Source: Cryptomeria japonica (Eukaryota > Streptophyta > Pinopsida > Cupressales > Cupressaceae). From it: a stretch of DNA of 64,000 nucleotides. The translations under genes and the position numbers were made by a program. Shown piece after piece: positions 1 to 11,697 of the stretch. Below the pieces are notes generated by a model that did not search any database, was not told where the DNA came from, and saw only the letters and a program-made list of their open reading frames with translations. Location of the stretch: positions 212,450,997 to 212,514,996 of the forward strand of contig NC_081406.1 of assembly GCF_030272615.1 (NCBI RefSeq), given 5' to 3'. The stretch's first letter is position 1. The number at the start of each line of letters is the position of its first letter.

Positions 1-777
1 GTTTGGGCATATATCATGCACAAGGTCTGCAAGATTTCACATAAATATCTCCCTTGATGAGCCATGAGAGCATGCATATCCTTGTAGTAGACCATGGAAA
101 AGAGGAGACTTATTATATTAGAGTGTGGAGATGGATTGCTATGACCTGTCAATATCATATGGAGGCCATATAGATGCATGTATGACTAGGAGGAGTAATG
201 TATCTAGTTACGATAGATGCAATGGGACAGTTTATTGGAGGGTCACCATAGTTACATCATCATGTCATTTTATTATGATAGGGTGATGAGATAGTTTAGT
301 CTAGCACAGAGCCATCCCACAACAATGTCGACCTACATATGACACTCTCAGAGTGTCATCAAACTAGGGGCCTTTCTAGACCTACAACATGGGATGTAGA
401 GATTACAAATGATGATGATGAGGAGAGGTGAGACATACTAGTTTCCACCAAGCTACTCGATAGGAGATCTACAATAAAGGGTTAGACAACTTGATCTAGC
501 TAGTTAAGAGGGAGAGGATAAGGCAGCTAGAGAGCCTAGCAATGAGGGTGAGGATTGGGAGTAGGGTGAGAGTGGTGATCCTAACTAGGGGAAGGAAATA
601 TACTAGATGCATACCCTCCACCATCCAAGTATTAAAGGTGAGAGGTAGAGGTAGAGGATGATGACACACCCCTATAGAGGCCTTCATAGAGAGCACATAG
701 CTCACCACCACTATTGCTACACTAGGTGGGTGTATGCACCAAGATGGTGTGCAAAAAAGTGGACACACACCCAAAAA
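1..777 (+). other. Decayed end of an unclassified, possibly PMD-type, element
   Basis: No reading frame stays open for any useful length. A short stretch near 670 (TGACACACCCCTAT) recurs near 55585. The segment 738-768 carries a motif (ACCAAGATGGTGTGCAAAA, then GTGGACAC) that recurs in inverted orientation at 55030-55080, next to another decayed fragment. I read this as the terminal portion of a degraded transposon whose coding part is beyond recognition. Assignment to the PMD group is weak. Confidence 0.3.
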
Positions 778-779
778 AA

Positions 780-946
780 CTTGAAAAAAAAGCAACCGCG
801 TTCGCGGTTTTAAAATTTCAAAACACCTTGTACGTGGTTAGGTTCATTGTGGTCAAGCATAAAGGGCCAAAACCATGTGCGTGGTCCTTTAGGAAATAAG
901 ATCGCGTACACAATCCTTTGGGAACTAGGACCCCATACGCACTCGT
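780..946 (+). repeat. GCGTACGC-type motif cluster (left), continuing at 12919
   Basis: Degenerate near-palindromes (CCGCGTTCGCGG, TTGTACGTGG, CATGTGCGTGG, TCGCGTACAC, CCATACGCAC) recur every 25-45 bases, separated by imperfect copies of CCTTTAGGAACTAGGAC. The series is cut by copia element 1 and resumes at 12921 with CCTAAAGG and CGTGTGCGTGG. Similar clusters occur near 40057-40185 and 54110-54215. This looks like subterminal or terminal repeat sequence of a DNA transposon; that role is inference. Confidence 0.5.
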
Positions 947-2209
947 TGTTGGCCATTTGGAGGAAATGATTATGTGTTCCATTGATGTTTTGTCATTGAT
1001 GTCAAAACTAGTTGTTTTGGCTGCTTTACTGGTATCCTTTTGGTCCCAGTAAGTTGTTTGGTTTTTGGTTAGATTAGATCATGATGATCAAGTATGCTCT
1101 GGTAAGTTTTGGCTTTTGGAATTGGCTTAGATTTTCTATTCATGCTACTCAAATTCATGTTTAGTCAGTTGGTTTTGATTTGGTGATCGAATGCTATCGT
1201 GTATTCTAGTAAGCTTGGTTTGTTGATTCGGTGAGGGTTTCATCAGCAGAGCTTTGTTGAATATCTTTAATATTGTGCATAAGTGGTGTTGGTGCAGCTT
1301 CTAGAAGAGATTCAGGATGATGATGGTGATCATGTTCGAGACTTGGCTTATTGGGATCATTTCTTTAGCATGTGTGGACCTAAATTGGGTCTGGATCTAT
1401 CTAGGTTATGGACCGGCTTAATGTAACGTGTTGATTGGACTTCTCGATGTGTTTATAGGTTATCTTATGGATTGAATATTATTTGTATTATTTGTTTGGT
1501 CTTAGGCCAACATGTTTTGTAATTATGTAATTGCTTTATTGTCTGGTGGCCGACCTTATTATTTGTGGTCGAGGGTTTGTATATATGATATAAGATCTCA
1601 TTATAGATCATATGTGAGAAATAATGATTGGATGATATAGGAGCGAATAATGTATTAATCATTCATGTAGAGGATTTGGTCGATCATTGGTGATCGAGTT
1701 GGGTTTATGTAAGAGGATTTAGTCCTCCGGTATTGAGCTTAAATGAAATTGTACTCAGGCATAGGAGATGCTATCATTGCAGTTCATTCTGTCTTCCAGA
1801 TTATAGTCTGGATTTTATGTAGTCAGTGAGACTCCTTTTTGTAATGAGTAGTGTGCTCTAGGCTATTGGCCTTCTTGCAAGTGCAGGCCCCTCAATTTAT
1901 AATCACATACTTACTTCAAAATTATTATCTGACTGTGGGTAGGCTTCCCACCATGGTTTTTCCATTTACTGGGTTTTCCACGTACAAACCTTGGTGTCAT
2001 GTGGATGGTATTTATTCTCTAATTGTTGTTTGTGCTTAATTGGTATATCTGCTATTTCAATAATTGGTTTATGCATTCTGGTATTGATCTTTTGGGTTCC
2101 GGTATTAAATTTTTAATTGCTTAAGGTTTCGGTAATCTGGTGACAACTGATTCACCCCACCGCCCCCCCCCCCTCTCAATTGTCTTTCGGTTATTTGAAC
2201 TTTCTAACA
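947..2209 (+). repeat. 5' LTR of copia element 1
   Basis: Starts TGTTGGCCATTTGG, ends CTAACA, and is closely repeated at 11698-12918. The first 80 bases contain TGTCATTGATGTCAA, which also occurs near the LTR start of the other two copia elements in the window. It should hold the promoter and polyadenylation signals, but no convincing TATA box was picked out. A C-rich tract lies at about 2160-2173. Confidence 0.9.
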
Positions 2210-2211
2210 AT

Positions 2212-2226
2212 TGGTATCATAGCTCT
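2212..2226 (+). promoter_or_regulatory. Primer binding site (initiator-Met tRNA)
   Basis: TGGTATCATAGCTC lies two bases after the 5' LTR. It matches the plant copia consensus TGGTATCAGAGC, complementary to the 3' end of initiator methionine tRNA, with one mismatch in the core. It marks minus-strand synthesis initiation and confirms the + orientation. Confidence 0.85.
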
Positions 2227-2266
2227 GGTCCTCTCTACAGAAGCTTAACCACTTGAGGAAGATCCT

Positions 2267-3448
2267 ATGGCAACTAACAGTTCAAGTTCATCTAGTTCAT
2301 CTACTGATATCTTTTGGAGAGATATTCCTAGGCTTGATGGAACAAATTACAAAGTATGGAAGATTCAGATGGAGACTCATTTGAGATGTCTCGGTAAGGA
2401 AATTTGGGAAATCACAGAGAATGGTGCAACTCCTTTTAATCAGGCATCTGTTAATCCTCCTTCGACAGACTTGGATAAGGAGCTTGAGAATGATTGTAGA
2501 GAAAGAGAAGCCCTCTTGTGTGCACTTTCTAATCAACAAATAATAGGATTAACTAATAAATCATCAACAAAGGCTATATGGGACAAGTTGGAGACTCTTA
2601 ATGAAGGTGACCCTACTATTAAGATTGCTAAACTTGATGGTTACTGGGTGAGATATGAAAACTTGAAGATGGAAGAAGATGAAAGGATTACTGCATTCAT
2701 GGAAAGGGTAAAGGAAATTGTTATGGGAATTCAATGTTGTGGTGGAACTCTGAGTGAAGATGAAATAGTTTCTAAAGTTATGAGAGATTTTCCATTGCCT
2801 TATAAGATGAAGGCTACTGCAATTAATGAATTGAGAACAATGGCTAACACTTTTGTCAATAGAGATACCTTGGTTGGGAGATTATCTACTTTTGAGCTTG
2901 AAGAATTTGGACCTTCTGGAGCTGTGAAGTCTGAACCCACTTTTCATGCATTTACATCATCAACTGACAAGCAAGCTTGGAAAGCTTTGTATGCAAAGGA
3001 ATTGGATGATATGAAGAGAGAAGATGAAGAATTTGAGCAACTTGAAGCCCTCTTTGCTAGAAGAGTACCTAAAGGACTGGTAGGAAGTAAGTATGAAAGA
3101 AAAGCACCTTTTAAATGTTTTTCATGTAATAAGATAGGTCATTTTGCATCTAGATGTCCTGAAAGGAATTCAAGATTTGAAGAAAGAGCTAGAAGACCTT
3201 TTAAGCCTAACCCTGGATATCAGAACAAGTATAAGTACAGGAAAAACAAAGATAAATCATGCCACTTTGCGGATGAGGAAGGTGTGACTAATTCTAATGA
3301 TGAATCGACACAAGATTCTGCTAGTGGTTCCAATAATGGAAAGGAATTGGTGTTCCTAGCTATCAAGGAAAATTTTTCAGCACTAGAAAAAATATACCTG
3401 AAGAGAAGGCCTTGGCTGATAAAATTGAAGATAAGGATGAATGGGTAA
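2267..3448 (+). CDS. gag: Copia Gag polyprotein, uninterrupted frame (393 aa)
   Basis: Capsid/nucleocapsid precursor that packages the element RNA in cytoplasmic particles. It opens with a serine run, then the UBN2/Gag pattern LDGTNYKVWKIQMETHL at about residues 24-40, and carries one CCHC zinc knuckle, CFSCNKIGHFASRC (CX2CX4HX4C), near residues 284-297, followed by a basic tail. The ATG is 41 bases after the primer binding site and is the first good start. The C-terminus overlaps the protease frame by 37 bases, so a frameshift has separated gag from pol here. It is homologous to the Gag of copia element 3 (51777-52706). Confidence 0.85.
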   Translation: MATNSSSSSSSSTDIFWRDIPRLDGTNYKVWKIQMETHLRCLGKEIWEITENGATPFNQASVNPPSTDLDKELENDCREREALLCALSNQQIIGLTNKSSTKAIWDKLETLNEGDPTIKIAKLDGYWVRYENLKMEEDERITAFMERVKEIVMGIQCCGGTLSEDEIVSKVMRDFPLPYKMKATAINELRTMANTFVNRDTLVGRLSTFELEEFGPSGAVKSEPTFHAFTSSTDKQAWKALYAKELDDMKREDEEFEQLEALFARRVPKGLVGSKYERKAPFKCFSCNKIGHFASRCPERNSRFEERARRPFKPNPGYQNKYKYRKNKDKSCHFADEEGVTNSNDESTQDSASGSNNGKELVFLAIKENFSALEKIYLKRRPWLIKLKIRMNG

Positions 3449-4721
3449 TTGACAATGGATGTTCACATCATATGACTAGAGGTAAAATGAAGTTTCTATG
3501 TTTGCAAGAATTTGATGGCGGTTTGGTTAGATTTGGAGATGACAAAGCGTGCATGATCAAAAGAAAAGGAACTATATCATTAGATGGTAAGCACAATACT
3601 GATAATGTTTATTATGTTGAAGGTTTAAGGCATAATCGTTTAAGTGTAAGAAAATTGGTGGATAAGTGATTTCAATTACAATTCAAGGATGGAAAATGAC
3701 AAATCATTAATAGATCTGGATTGGAGATTGCAACTGGTACTCAGAAAAAAGGTAATATATTTCATTTGAATTCTAGTGAGAAGACATGTTTGATTGAACA
3801 AATTGATGACAGTTGGCTATGACATAAAAGGCTATGTCATGTGAATTTTGATTGCATGGTAAAGATCAATTCAACTAAGACAGTTAGAGATATACCTAAA
3901 ATTATGAAGCCCTATAATCCGTTATGTAAAGAATGTCAAATGGGAAAACATGCTAGAACCTCTTTTAAGAGTATACAAGACAAATCTAGTGATGTTCTTG
4001 GTCTTATTCATACTGATTTGTGTGGCCCTATTAGAATTAAAAGTTTTCAAGGTAATAGATATTTTATGCTAATCATTGATGATTATTCTAGAATGATTTG
4101 GGTTACTTTTCTAAGGAGAAATATGAGGCTTTTGAAAAATTTAAAATATTTAAAGCTAAAGTTGAAACTAAGATGGGATTGAAGATTAAGTGTTTAAGGT
4201 CAAATCATGGTGGAGAATTCACATCCGGTGAGTTTAATAACTTTTGTGAGAAGCATGGAATAAGGAGACAAATTTCTGCTCCCTGGACACCTCAGAAAAA
4301 TGGATTTGTGGAAAGAAAGAATAGAACTATCTTGGATGCTGCTAGAACCATGATGATGGAAGCTAATCTACCTCATATCTACTAGAGAGAAGCAGTGAGC
4401 ACAATAGTTTATACATTCAACAAAGTACATATCAAAGGAGAAACTGATAAGACACCTTATGAATTATGGTTTGGAAATACACCTATAGTTAAGTACTTCA
4501 GAATATTTGGTAGTAAATGTTATATCACGAGAGATGATTTCATTGGTAAATTTGACCCTAGATGTGATGAAGGAATATTTCTTGGTTATTCTATTGAAAG
4601 CAAAGCATATAGATGTTATAACAAGAGATTGCAGAGAATTATGGAGAGTGCTAATGTCAAGGTGGATGAGATGAATAAAAGTCAAATCAAAGTTTATGAG
4701 CAAGAACCGGTAGTGGAAATG
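3412..4721 (+). pseudogene. pol: Copia protease and integrase, broken
   Basis: The protease segment (3412-3669) shows WVIDNGCSHHM where family members have a D-S-G active site, so the serine is replaced by asparagine. A stop follows at 3667. The zinc-binding pre-integrase segment (HKRLCHVNFD then CKECQMGK) begins near 3790 after another stop. The integrase core has IHTDLCGP (first Asp) and VERKNRT (Glu), but the second Asp of the DDE triad is lost (LRSNHGGEF). A frameshift lies near 4100-4140 and a stop at 4383. The frame then continues to the insertion point of the solo LTR and resumes, in register, at 7320. Confidence 0.85.
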
Positions 4722-7319
4722 TGGTGTAGGAGCACCCGAGCACCTAAATGCTCAAATCCTAGCAGGTATAGCATTTTGTTGCAAATCAAGCATGTGTGTT
4801 TATTTTATGCTTATATTAGGTTTAATAGGTTTGTTTTGTGGTTTAATAAGGTTTGGAACTCATTTGTGTTTAAGAGTTTCCAAGATTTTTGTTTTTTTCT
4901 CAGTGGGCCAAAAACTGTCAATTTTGGGTCCAAATGAGTATTTTTGAATTTTTGATGTTGTAAAGCCTTGAAAGGCATTGGAGCATGTTTATTTAGTGTT
5001 TCTAATGATTTTGAGTCATTGGTTTGAGTGCCAAGTCACCGGGAGTCAAAATGCAACTTTTTGAGCAATAAAAGTTGTCAAAAGTTGTCAAAAAGCTGTC
5101 AAAAAGTGCAAAAAATGACTTTTGGTGGTTTTGGTTAGTTCCAGCCTGTACCTGTCCATACAAAGGCTTCAATAAGTTGGCACATGTATAAAAACCATGT
5201 TCCCATCATTGTATGTGTGGTTCATGTTGGAAAAATAAAAGAAATACTTGTTTGTTCTTATATTTTGTGAGTTTTAATTAGTTTTCTGCACTTTTGAGAG
5301 TACAGTCCGTACCATGGCTTCATGAGTCTGTACTACTCCTATTTTTAATTGGTGTGATCTCATTTGATGTTTGAGTAGTGGTTTGGAACAAGTTTTTTTT
5401 GAAGTTCTCTTGAGAAAGACATTGTTTTGTGGTTCCAATGGAAGATCATTCATGGTCCAACTGATTTCTTCAAAGTCTCTTCATCCATGGCTTTGAGGAA
5501 ATTTGTTGGATCCTTTGTATGTACTGTATCATACATCTATTTTCCTTTCCTATCAATGCACAAGTGTTTGTAAGCCCATGGCAAGTATGTGAAGTGAGCA
5601 ACTTGGCTTGGGTATTCTTAAATTTGTTTGAATGGTACTTTGCTGTTCATAGCACTGTACTTTTGAAATATTGAAGAAGAATTAAGTTGGCAAGAGTTAT
5701 CATTTCTTTTTACCATCCTTGTCTCTCTCATGACTTGGTTGGATGCAAGAAGAAAAGGTGTAATCAGACTGTAAAACTATGTGTCACTGTTTCATTGTTG
5801 AAATCTCTTTGCCAACCTCCCTAATGGACAGTAATGAATGATGAATTCCTCTTTTATGCATCATGGAATGTATTTCACAAATGTTTTTAATGATAAGAAG
5901 ACAAGATGCACAAGTTGGTTTTAAAGGACCTAAATAAGGATCCTAGAAAAAAATGTATTCTCTATCACAGTCTTATATGGCTGTCATGCTTTGTGAAATC
6001 TTTAAGTGTTCAAACTTACAAGATCTTTGAAGGGCTATATGCATTATTCTATCATGCCATTAACACCTTTTTGCAGGCCAGAGACAGAGTGAAGGAGTGA
6101 ATCAAAACTAAGAAAGAAAGTTGTATTCAGTTTTAAGACTGTCAAAATGCAGTGATGGTGGGTGAATGAGTAACAGTGATAAAGAAATTCTTTCCTATAT
6201 GTTTTGCAGGTTGTTCCAACTTATATCAAGTCCTTGTTACATCTATATTTTCTATACCTTCATTGTATTTGGTTTACAAATGTTCAAAATGTATGCAAAC
6301 CTTAAAAACATTGTTGTCTCAATCCTCTAGACTGTTATTTCTGTGTAAAGCAACAGTATGGCATTTGTTTGATGTAATGACAGTATTAGAAGATGAGGTT
6401 TGAATCCTTGGGAGTGTTTGGAATAGGTCATACCAAGGTGTGAAACATTCAAATTGGTCTAGGATCATGAAGAAGACTTGTAATTTGCAAACCCTCACTA
6501 AAACTCTCAAAAACCCTTGAAAAATGCCTATTTTGTCGGACAGTCCTCAAACAGTCCGTACAATACTTGCCATAGAAAAAATCCTTGAGCTTTCATCATC
6601 AAATGACCACATCTCCAAGGGTTTTCCATGAAGTTGAATAGATTGAGTAGGGTGAACAATTTTCACTAAAAACTAGGGCTAATCCTAGTAGCCTTTTTTG
6701 GAGCAAATTTGACCATTTCATGAAATCGGTAAGGAAGGAGAAGTAAATGATTGTTTCAAACCATCAAAATTGGTAAGTTAAGTCCTAAGACACCCTACTA
6801 CAAGATCCACAACATTGCATTAAGTCATTTGATCAAAATGACCATTTGAACCTAGAAGTTGCCTTGAGTAAACCAACGCTCTTTGCACCCAACTTGGATA
6901 TCTTCACTCTTGAAAGGTGAAGGACCATCATCATGCTTTGCAAACCTATCCAGATGCTTAGTCAACACATTAATATGATTGAAATCCTTAAAGGTGAAAA
7001 CAAGGTTAGGTAAACCATGGTTCTCCAACAGTTGCCCATTCCTAGAAGAGAAGAGATTCAGCCAGTTGGATAACCAAACTTGTTCATTTTTGGTGACACA
7101 CAAGAGGACCTCATTTCAGAATTGAATGCCTTAGCATGGAAGGTAAGGAGGAGTGATTTCCAATACAATAGGGTGCAAGCAGTGTTGAATAGAGAGGAGG
7201 AGATAGGAGAAAGGTTTAGAAGAATGCCATTTGTGCCTAGGGATTGATTTGGGAAGCACATTGAGAACAAAGCCCTCTAACCTCAAAGAAAGACCAACTT
7301 CTACTCTACCTCCTCATCA
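4722..7319 (+). mobile_element. 2.6-kb solo LTR with AAATG target duplication
   Basis: The segment starts TGGTGTAGG and ends CATCA (TG...CA) and is bounded by AAATG at 4717-4721 and 7320-7324. Removing it with one AAATG copy brings the copia pol frame back in register (..VVEM then IITELVTP..). There is no coding capacity and no second copy of its ends inside, so it is best read as a solo LTR left by LTR-LTR recombination. A TATAAAAA at 5187-5194 is a plausible + strand promoter. Superfamily unknown. Confidence 0.75.
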
Positions 7320-8755
7320 AAATGATCATAACTGAACTGGTAACACCTTTACTGGAACATAATGTTGAATCAGTTACTCCAACAGTATCAAAAAATTCAA
7401 CAGTAACTGAAGAACAGGAAAGAGGAACAAAGAGTCAGAAGACTCCTAGGTATGTAAGGTTGAAGCATTCAGAAGATCAAATCACTGGGGATAAGAACAA
7501 TGGAGTGATGACAAGAAGGAGATTGGAAACTAATGAGGTATGTTTAATTTCTCAAGTTGAACAGATATCAATAATTGAAGCATGTAAAGATGAATGCTGG
7601 ATGAAAGCTATGGAAGAAAAATTAGATAAGATAGAGAAGAATAACACATGGATTTTAGTTCCCCGGCCTAAAAATAAGAATGTTATTGGAACCAAATGGG
7701 TATTTAGGAATAAATTAAATGAAGATGGACAAGTTGTGAGGAAAAAAGCTAGTTTGGTTTGTAAAGGATATTCTCAGAAGGAAGGAATTGATTATGGTGA
7801 AACTTTTGCACCTGTAGCTAGGATTGAAGCTGTAAGATTATTTCTTGCCTATGTTGTACATAAAAACTATAAGTTTTATCAGATGGATGTTAAGCGTGCC
7901 TTTCTAAATGAGGATCTTGATGAGGAATTTTATATTGAGCAACTTGATGATTTTTCACTTTCAAATGATAAAAATATGGTTTGCGGGTTAAGGAAAGCTT
8001 TATATGGATTGAAACAGGCACCTAGAGCTTGGTATGCAAGGTTAGATAAATATCTTTTGAAGCTTGGTTTCACTATAGGTAATGCTGACAATAATTTTTA
8101 TTATAAAGTCACTAATCATGATATACTGATTATTGAGGTTTTTGTTGATGACATCATTTTTGGAGGTGAAGATAAGTTGTGCATGGAATTTTCTTAAAAT
8201 ATGGAGAATGAATTTGAAATGTCTATGACTGGAGAAATGAATTTTTTCTTATGTTTGCAGATTACTCAGGCTGATAAATGTATTTACATCTGTCAAACTA
8301 AGTATTCTAGGGAGTTGTTGAATAAATTTGGTATGGAAGATTCTAAACTGGTTTGTACTCCTATGGTTACTAGTGAGAAATTAACAAGGAAATATGAATC
8401 TGCAGCGATAAATCCTACAAGATACAAGTTTATGATTGGAGGTCTGCTATATTTGACTTAGACTAGGCCTGATATAATGAATGTTGTTTGCGTTGCATCA
8501 AGATTTAAAATTGATCCTAGAGAAAATCATGAGAGTGCGGTGAAAAAAAAATTTAGATATTGGAAGGTACATTTGAATATGGTTTGTGGTACCCTAAGGT
8601 TGATGACTTTACTTTATGTGCATATACAGATGCAGATTGGGCAGGTGATGTTGATGACTAGAAAAGTAGTTCCGGTGGAGCTTTCTTTCTTGGAAAGAAA
8701 CTTATTTCATGGATCAACAAGAAACAATCATGTATTTCTTTATCTACTAAAATGA
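7320..8755 (+). pseudogene. pol: Copia reverse transcriptase and start of RNase H, broken
   Basis: Continuation of the copia element 1 polyprotein. RT motifs in order are [51 protein letters not shown] (catalytic Asp), [12 protein letters not shown] and the active-site FVDD near 8140. In-frame stops lie at 8195-8197 and at about 8459. A frameshift near 8540 moves the RNase H region (GQVMLMTRK then LGKK-type residues) out of register. The frame ends at the second insertion; the missing part of RNase H resumes near 11000. Confidence 0.85.
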
Positions 8756-11000
8756 AGATGGTGAAAAGTAGAATGAGGTGGATTAGTTAGTAAACATGCA
8801 AATCAATCATGGAAACATATGAAATCAAAGACATAACTCAAAAACACATGAAAACATGAATAATGTGCATGTACCTCACAATATTTTTACCTCTCCCTTG
8901 GATTGAGCTTGATGAAGTGAAGGTGCCCCTTGATGATGCTCCACTTGATGTGCTCCTTTGGTTGCTTGATGTGGATGACTCTTCAAATATTGTGCACAAA
9001 TGGATTAAGATGGATCTTGAGGAATGATATGGATGAGATGATTAAGTGTGGACGAGAGATGATTTTGGCATGGTAAGGATGCTATGATAATTTTTTTAGG
9101 CTCAAACTAGCAGCATAAGATTACTAAACTTGGAAATGATGAATGAAGGGATGAAGTCCTCAATTTATAGGAAGAGGAGAGGAAGAATGGATGGCTAGGA
9201 TGGATCCAAGATGAAGGGCTAGGATTTCTTGTGAGCTCACACAAGGCCCAAGAGAGGGTGTGGAGACAAAGAGATATGCCTTAAAGGTATTTCATGTCTC
9301 CACACTCCTCAAGGTACATTGGGAAGACTTCCCAATGTGCCTTGAGAAGAGCAAGGGATGGGACATTCCTTGAAGTTTGGAGAGGAGGAATTTAAAATTC
9401 TTCAAAAAGGGATGATCATGGGGGTTGGAGGAATAAGAAGGAATTAAAAATTCCTTGGGAGAGGAGATGCCTAGAGGAATGTGAGATTTTCACCTAGGAA
9501 AAGAGCATTTAAGGATAGTGGTTGGATGGAAGGGACAAGTAGTTGACTTTGTGGCTAATCATGATGATTAGCCACTAGCAACTCATTAGGAGGGGGATTA
9601 GAGGAAAGGTTAGGTGGGATAGGATTTGTAGGAGGATTTGACTAGGAGAGAGAATGAGTTGAGTGAATTAAAAATTAGAAGAATAAGGTTAAGTGAGTTT
9701 AGGGAATTTCTAGAAGAATTTATTAGGTTAATGATGGATTAGGAAGATGATTTGTAGGACTCATGTAGGTTAACTAATTAATTGAAATTAATTAGCTAAG
9801 GGGAGGATTTGAGAAGATTTAATTTTTAGAAGCATAAAAAGAGGAGTTGATTTATTAAATGAATCAATCACATACTATAGTGACAATATTAATTATAATT
9901 AATTAATATTGAGGAGAATTAGAATTTGCATAATTAATTAATAAATTAATTATGTGAGAAATTAAAAATAATTAAAATAATTATTTTAAGTGTCTACATT
10001 TTGCCCCTTTTATGTAGAGACAAATTTGGCGATGGGTAGAAGATAAAAGAAGAAGAATAAGATGCCCCAGCTTAAAGTGTGGGAGGTGTATGCCCCCTCG
10101 AGAATTTTTTCGGAAAAAAGACGAAAAATTCTCGAAAAAAGAGGAAGAAGGATTTAGTTGGAAGGGATAAGTGAGGAAGAAATATGAAGCAGTCATGGAA
10201 AATTTGGAAGGAAGAAATAAAGATGCAAGACCACGGAGGAAATGGGCCCTCACGGGGGGCCATATAAGCCACAATGGGACCAATGAGGAGTCATTGTTAC
10301 ACACAAGCCTTGGAGCCACTCAAAGCGAAGAAGAAGAGAAGGAGAGATGGATCACATTCCAGTTCTTGATCATCACGTTGAGAGGATCTGACAATTTGAT
10401 CGACCGACTATCTATGGACCACCGGTGAGTAGGACTATCCCTCTTTTGGAATTTTTAATTTTGGGTAAAAATTAGGGCTAGAAATGGGTAAAAGTTAGGC
10501 GAGATGCACGCACTAATCGCTGTTTCAGCGGGCACGCCCCTAGATCAGCGCAAGCATTGGTGACTAGCGTGGGTGCTCGCGAAAGGGTCGGGTAAAATAG
10601 GGAATTTAGGGGGAATGGGGGGCTTCAATGCGGGTGCTCGCACATAAGCGCGAGCATTCGCGCTTTGACGTGGGCACTCACGTTCCAGCGTGAGTGCCCA
10701 ACGGATTATGTGGGGGCTCATGTGGAAGCACATGCACTCGTGTTGATGGGCCGAGTAGGGGGGTCAGAGCAGGGATGGAACCTCTATTGGCACAAGCATC
10801 GTGGTTTTGGCGCGAGCGCTGGGTAGATCAGCGCATGTGCCAAGGAAGGGGGGAGATGAAGTTTTGGCTTAGAATTTTGGGATAGGGGGAAGGGTATGGT
10901 TGGTTCGGGAGGTCAGGAGAGAATGTTTAGGCATGCGAGTAATGATTTGGTCTAATGGATACAGGTGGAGAGGGGACCGCTGTCTTCGAGGGAGCATTGG
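8750..11000. mobile_element. Non-coding insertion in copia RNase H, probably an LTR fragment
   Basis: About 2.2 kb without coding capacity splits the copia RNase H between the ISLST motif (near 8740) and EPNCTEVLWMKKML (near 11015). It contains a short AT-rich part with repeated ATTAATTA (9890-9980), the phrase TGTCTACATTTTGCCCC at 9991 that I associate with the 5' ends of some conifer gypsy LTRs, and a GC-rich part at 10500-10830. Exact ends and target duplication could not be fixed. It may be one LTR of about 1 kb from 9991 plus another fragment. Confidence 0.45.
10500..10830 (+). repeat. GC-rich stretch with ~20-bp degenerate repeats
   Basis: A run of related ~20-base units (GCGCGAGCATTCGCGC, GACGTGGGCACTCACG, GCGTGAGTGCCC and similar), several of them self-complementary, sits in otherwise AT-rich DNA. 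It is rich in CG dinucleotides, unlike the flanks. No coding potential is evident. Confidence 0.5.
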
Positions 11001-11332
11001 CTTTCTATGATGAGCCTAACTGTACAGAAGTTCTATGGATGAAGAAAATGTTGAAGGACATAAAAGTGCATTGCATTGGACTGGTAGTTATTCACTGTGA
11101 TAAGTTTGCTGCTATTGACATATCAAAGAATCTGGCATTTCACTCTAAGACAAAGCACATATCTATCAAATATAACTTTTTAAAGAAGAAGGTGGAAGAA
11201 AATGAAGTTAGATTGGTTTATGTGAACACTAAAGAGCAGATTGTAGATATCTTCACTAAACCTTTCCCTAAAGAATCATTTGAGTACCTCAGAGACAGAG
11301 TAAGGGTTTCTACCCCTCTGATAGAAAACTGA
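11000..11332 (+). pseudogene. pol: Copia RNase H C-terminal part
   Basis: Continues copia element 1 after the second insertion. EPNCTEVLWMKKMLKDIKV, the catalytic-region VIHCDKFAAIDISKN (family: IRCDNSSAINI, here N-S-S altered), TKHISIKY, FLKKKVEENE and the typical pol end VDIFTKPF are visible. The frame ends at a TGA at 11330. The 5' boundary is the uncertain insertion junction. Confidence 0.8.
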
Positions 11333-11697
11333 TTTATTCTATTTGACATTAGTCCGGTATGCATTATCAGAGATATTATTCATTCCGGATTGATGTGGTG
11401 GTGCTACTACTCAAGGGGAGTACTTAGCCTTGTGATTCAGTGGTTTATGTTTTTTATTTGATATTTTTGTCATATCTTTGGCATTGATGTCAAAGGGGGA
11501 GAGATATTCATGTGAAAAACTTAGGGGATATATACATTAGGGGGAGAAATTTGCAAAACTTAACTAAGATATCATCTACAGGGAGAGTATGGATCAGAAC
11601 TTCATTACTATATTTTTTGTGGGAGATTTTGTTCGACATTTTTTGGCACTTGGATTTTTTCACATCGAGTGTTGCCATCAATGCCAAAGGGGGAGAT
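11333..11697 (+). promoter_or_regulatory. 3' non-coding region with multiple polypurine tracts
   Basis: Between pol and the 3' LTR there are several purine tracts: near 11412, 11493 (CAAAGGGGGAGAGAT), 11550, 11580 and the final CCAAAGGGGGAGAT at 11683-11697, immediately before the LTR. The last is the expected plus-strand primer. Arrays of such tracts are a known Sirevirus trait. Confidence 0.8.

Noticed and set aside
496-795. 99-residue hydrophobic frame on the minus strand
   Set aside because: No domain, lies across the decayed element end and the motif region; hydrophobicity follows from base composition.
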